7,388 nt of DNA. Origin: Ferruginibacter sp. GTDB taxonomy: Bacteria; Bacteroidota; Bacteroidia; Chitinophagales; Chitinophagaceae. Under the pieces are notes generated by a model. The model was not told the origin of the DNA. It saw nothing but the letters and a program-made list of their open reading frames with translations, and did no database searches. The stretch spans positions 1 to 7,388 of the forward strand of contig JAGPDJ010000111.1 in NCBI GenBank assembly GCA_018057635.1, written 5' to 3'. Position 1 is the first letter of the stretch. Every line of letters begins with the position of its first letter. The translations under genes and the position numbers were made by a program. Of the stretch, positions 5,940 to 7,388 are shown piece after piece.

Positions 5940-7060
5940 TTTGCAGTATTGATATTTTCAATCGCGTTCAAATATGCATCAATCACTATTTGCTTATCGA
6001 ATTCCCTGATCACTTTTTGCCTGGCTTTTATACCCATGCCCGCACGTAATGCCGGAGACAGGGCGGCCATCATTTTCATTTTTGATGCAAGGTCGGATAC
6101 ATCCTTCACTTTACATAAAAATCCCGTTACGCCATCCTCAATAATTTCTTTACATCCGGTAGTATTGCAGGTGATGCAGGGCCTTTCCATTGCAGCAGCT
6201 TCCAGTAACACGTTGCTCGTTCCTTCGCGGTAAGACGGCAGTACAATGCAATCGGCCCCGGCAATATGCGGACGAACATCTTTTGCATCTCCGGAGTACA
6301 CTATGATATTTTCGTCTACCCATTTACGTAACTCCTTTTCCGTTACGGTATTGTCTTTCAGGTTTTGCAGCCATACCGGGCCCAGCACCCTGAACTCAGC
6401 ACCGGGCAATTCCATATTCAGCAGGCGGGATGCTTCCACATATTCAAGGATACCTTTATCTTTAACCAGCCTGCTGATAAACAGGAAAATAAATTTACCA
6501 TCAGGGTTTCTTGCCGGCATGGGGCTGTAATACGTGTAGTCGATACCTGATCCCGGTATCCTTTCTGCTTTGCCTGCTGTAACAAAACCTTTCTCAACAA
6601 AAATATTCATGTCATCATAATTCTGGAAAAATATCTTCGTTGTTTTCCTGAGTACAAATTTATACAATGTCCTTGCTGCCCGGTAGGCAATATTTTTCCT
6701 GGCAAACAAAGGGCCAATACCTGTTATATTTGTTATGGTTGGAATTTGCTGTAACCTGGTTACCACATTGCCCCAGATGGCTGGGCGGATGGTGAATGTA
6801 AGACAAACCGAAGCCCTGGTTTCTTTTAATGCTTTTGAAAGGTTATGCATGTAAATGAAAATATCGAGCGGATTTTGAGTACTGCCTTTTACATCAATTA
6901 CATTGAATCCATTTTTCCTGGCCTGTTCCATATCTGCATTATTACCCGTTGTGAGAATGGTTACCAGGTAACCATTCTCCATAAGCGACCGGGTTAATTT
7001 TTCCCTGATCGTATTGGTTGCAATGATATTATTTTCTATGATGGCAATATTTACAGGCAT
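5936..7060 (-). CDS. GT4 family glycosyltransferase (GT-B fold, PglA/CapM-like)
   Basis: Predicted retaining glycosyltransferase of 374 residues that adds a sugar from a nucleotide donor to a lipid-linked or growing glycan at the cytoplasmic face of the membrane. The N-terminal half contains the acceptor-side stretch TNITGIGPLF (110-119), as in PglA/CapM-type GT4 enzymes, and FFQNYDD (144-150). The hinge PGSGID (169-174) precedes the donor-binding half, which starts FLFISRLVKDKG (192-203). The EX7E motif is E279-GTSNVLL-E287 in LPSYREGTSNVLLEAAAMERP, and TTGCKEIIEDGVTGFL (300-315) is the usual following loop. Length and motifs are normal. It starts 4 bp after the asparagine synthetase stop and ends in a 4-bp ATGA overlap with the deacetylase. 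Donor and acceptor are not identifiable. Confidence 0.95.
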   Translation of the reverse strand: MPVNIAIIENNIIATNTIREKLTRSLMENGYLVTILTTGNNADMEQARKNGFNVIDVKGSTQNPLDIFIYMHNLSKALKETRASVCLTFTIRPAIWGNVVTRLQQIPTITNITGIGPLFARKNIAYRAARTLYKFVLRKTTKIFFQNYDDMNIFVEKGFVTAGKAERIPGSGIDYTYYSPMPARNPDGKFIFLFISRLVKDKGILEYVEASRLLNMELPGAEFRVLGPVWLQNLKDNTVTEKELRKWVDENIIVYSGDAKDVRPHIAGADCIVLPSYREGTSNVLLEAAAMERPCITCNTTGCKEIIEDGVTGFLCKVKDVSDLASKMKMMAALSPALRAGMGIKARQKVIREFDKQIVIDAYLNAIENINTAK

Positions 7061-7064
7061 CTCT

Positions 7065-7388
7065 TTATTTGAGGTAGATTTTTTTGTACCATACTTCCAG
7101 GGAAAACAGCATCCACAAAATCTTGGCTCTTTTTTCAGATGGCATTTTTATTGTATTGTTCAAAACTTTTAAAACAAACTGCTGGTCCAGTAATTCTTTG
7201 TTCAATGCACCGGTTGCGCCAACATAATCATGTATCAGGTCTTTCAGTTCATGGTTAACCCAGTTTTTAAGGGGAATTTCAAATCCCCTTTTGGGCTGGT
7301 TTACCAATGCGGGCGGCAGGTATTTTTTTGCGAGTGTGCGTAACAGGTATTTGGTATTGCTCCCTTTAATTTTTAAACTGTCATGCAT
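7065..7388 (-). CDS. asnB: Asparagine synthetase (glutamine-hydrolysing) / EPS amidotransferase, C-terminal 107 residues only
   Basis: Only the C-terminal end of an AsnB-type protein is in the window; the gene runs off the right edge. The visible 107 residues include KIKGSNTKYLLR (about 6-17), YLPPALVNQPKRGFEIPLKNW (about 23-43) and a terminal helix LWMLFSLEVWYKKI. PKRGFEIPL is the hallmark near the C-terminus of AsnB-like synthetases. The Met at the very edge is internal, since the family has about 500 more residues upstream. In glycan loci, AsnB relatives often act as amidotransferases, for instance on uronic acids, and one accompanies exosortase-type EPS clusters, which agrees with the nearby deacetylase. 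Free asparagine synthesis cannot be excluded. The gene ends 4 bp before the GT4 start. Confidence 0.92.
   Translation of the reverse strand: MHDSLKIKGSNTKYLLRTLAKKYLPPALVNQPKRGFEIPLKNWVNHELKDLIHDYVGATGALNKELLDQQFVLKVLNNTIKMPSEKRAKILWMLFSLEVWYKKIYLK

Noticed and set aside
5688..6550. Plus-strand frames antisense to the deacetylase and GT4 genes, and the minus-strand frame 6418-6600
   Set aside because: All lie within strongly conserved coding sequence and have no recognisable protein features.
1..7388. CRISPR arrays, tRNA or rRNA genes, insertion sequences or att sites
   Set aside because: No spaced repeats, RNA gene motifs, transposase frames or terminal inverted repeats were seen; the only repeats are the two short tandem arrays.

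Overview
The window looks like part of a surface-polysaccharide (exopolysaccharide, O-antigen or capsule) biosynthesis locus from a member of the Bacteroidota, plausibly a Chitinophagaceae-like organism. The grounds are a moderately AT-rich composition, start codons without clear Shine-Dalgarno sequences, one promoter-like site of the Bacteroidota TTTG / TAnnTTTG type, short AT-rich tandem repeats between genes, and the protein families present. The family- and genus-level assignment is inference only.

All nine genes lie on the minus strand, so transcription runs from the right edge to the left edge. In transcription order they are: the C-terminal end of an AsnB-type asparagine synthetase or amidotransferase (cut by the right edge); a GT4 glycosyltransferase; a polysaccharide deacetylase of the type found in exosortase-linked EPS loci; a class I SAM methyltransferase; a two-domain protein joining a PglD/NeuD-like acyltransferase to a sugar formyltransferase; a small protein of unknown function; an extended SDR epimerase/dehydratase; a DegT/DnrJ/EryC1/StrS (LegC-like) PLP aminotransferase; and the N-terminal two-thirds or so of a membrane phosphoglycosyl transferase (cut by the left edge). 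The first seven are packed with gaps of 36 bp or less or with overlaps (4, 50 and 14 bp), as in one operon. The last two are each preceded by a gap of about 100 bp that carries a short tandem repeat.

A reasonable reading is that SDR, aminotransferase and acetyl-/formyltransferase make a nucleotide-activated amino sugar carrying an N-acetyl and/or N-formyl group. The phosphoglycosyl transferase would then load a sugar phosphate onto undecaprenyl phosphate, and the GT4 enzyme would extend the lipid-linked chain. The deacetylase, methyltransferase and amidotransferase are likely decorating or tailoring enzymes. No 4,6-dehydratase, flippase, polymerase or export gene is seen in the window, so the pathway must be completed elsewhere.

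The most notable points are the acyltransferase-formyltransferase fusion, an Asn in place of the expected nucleophilic Asp in the phosphoglycosyl transferase, the unrecognised 132-residue protein embedded by overlap in the operon, A8 tracts just inside the downstream start at two gene overlaps, and the two different short tandem repeats immediately upstream of start codons.
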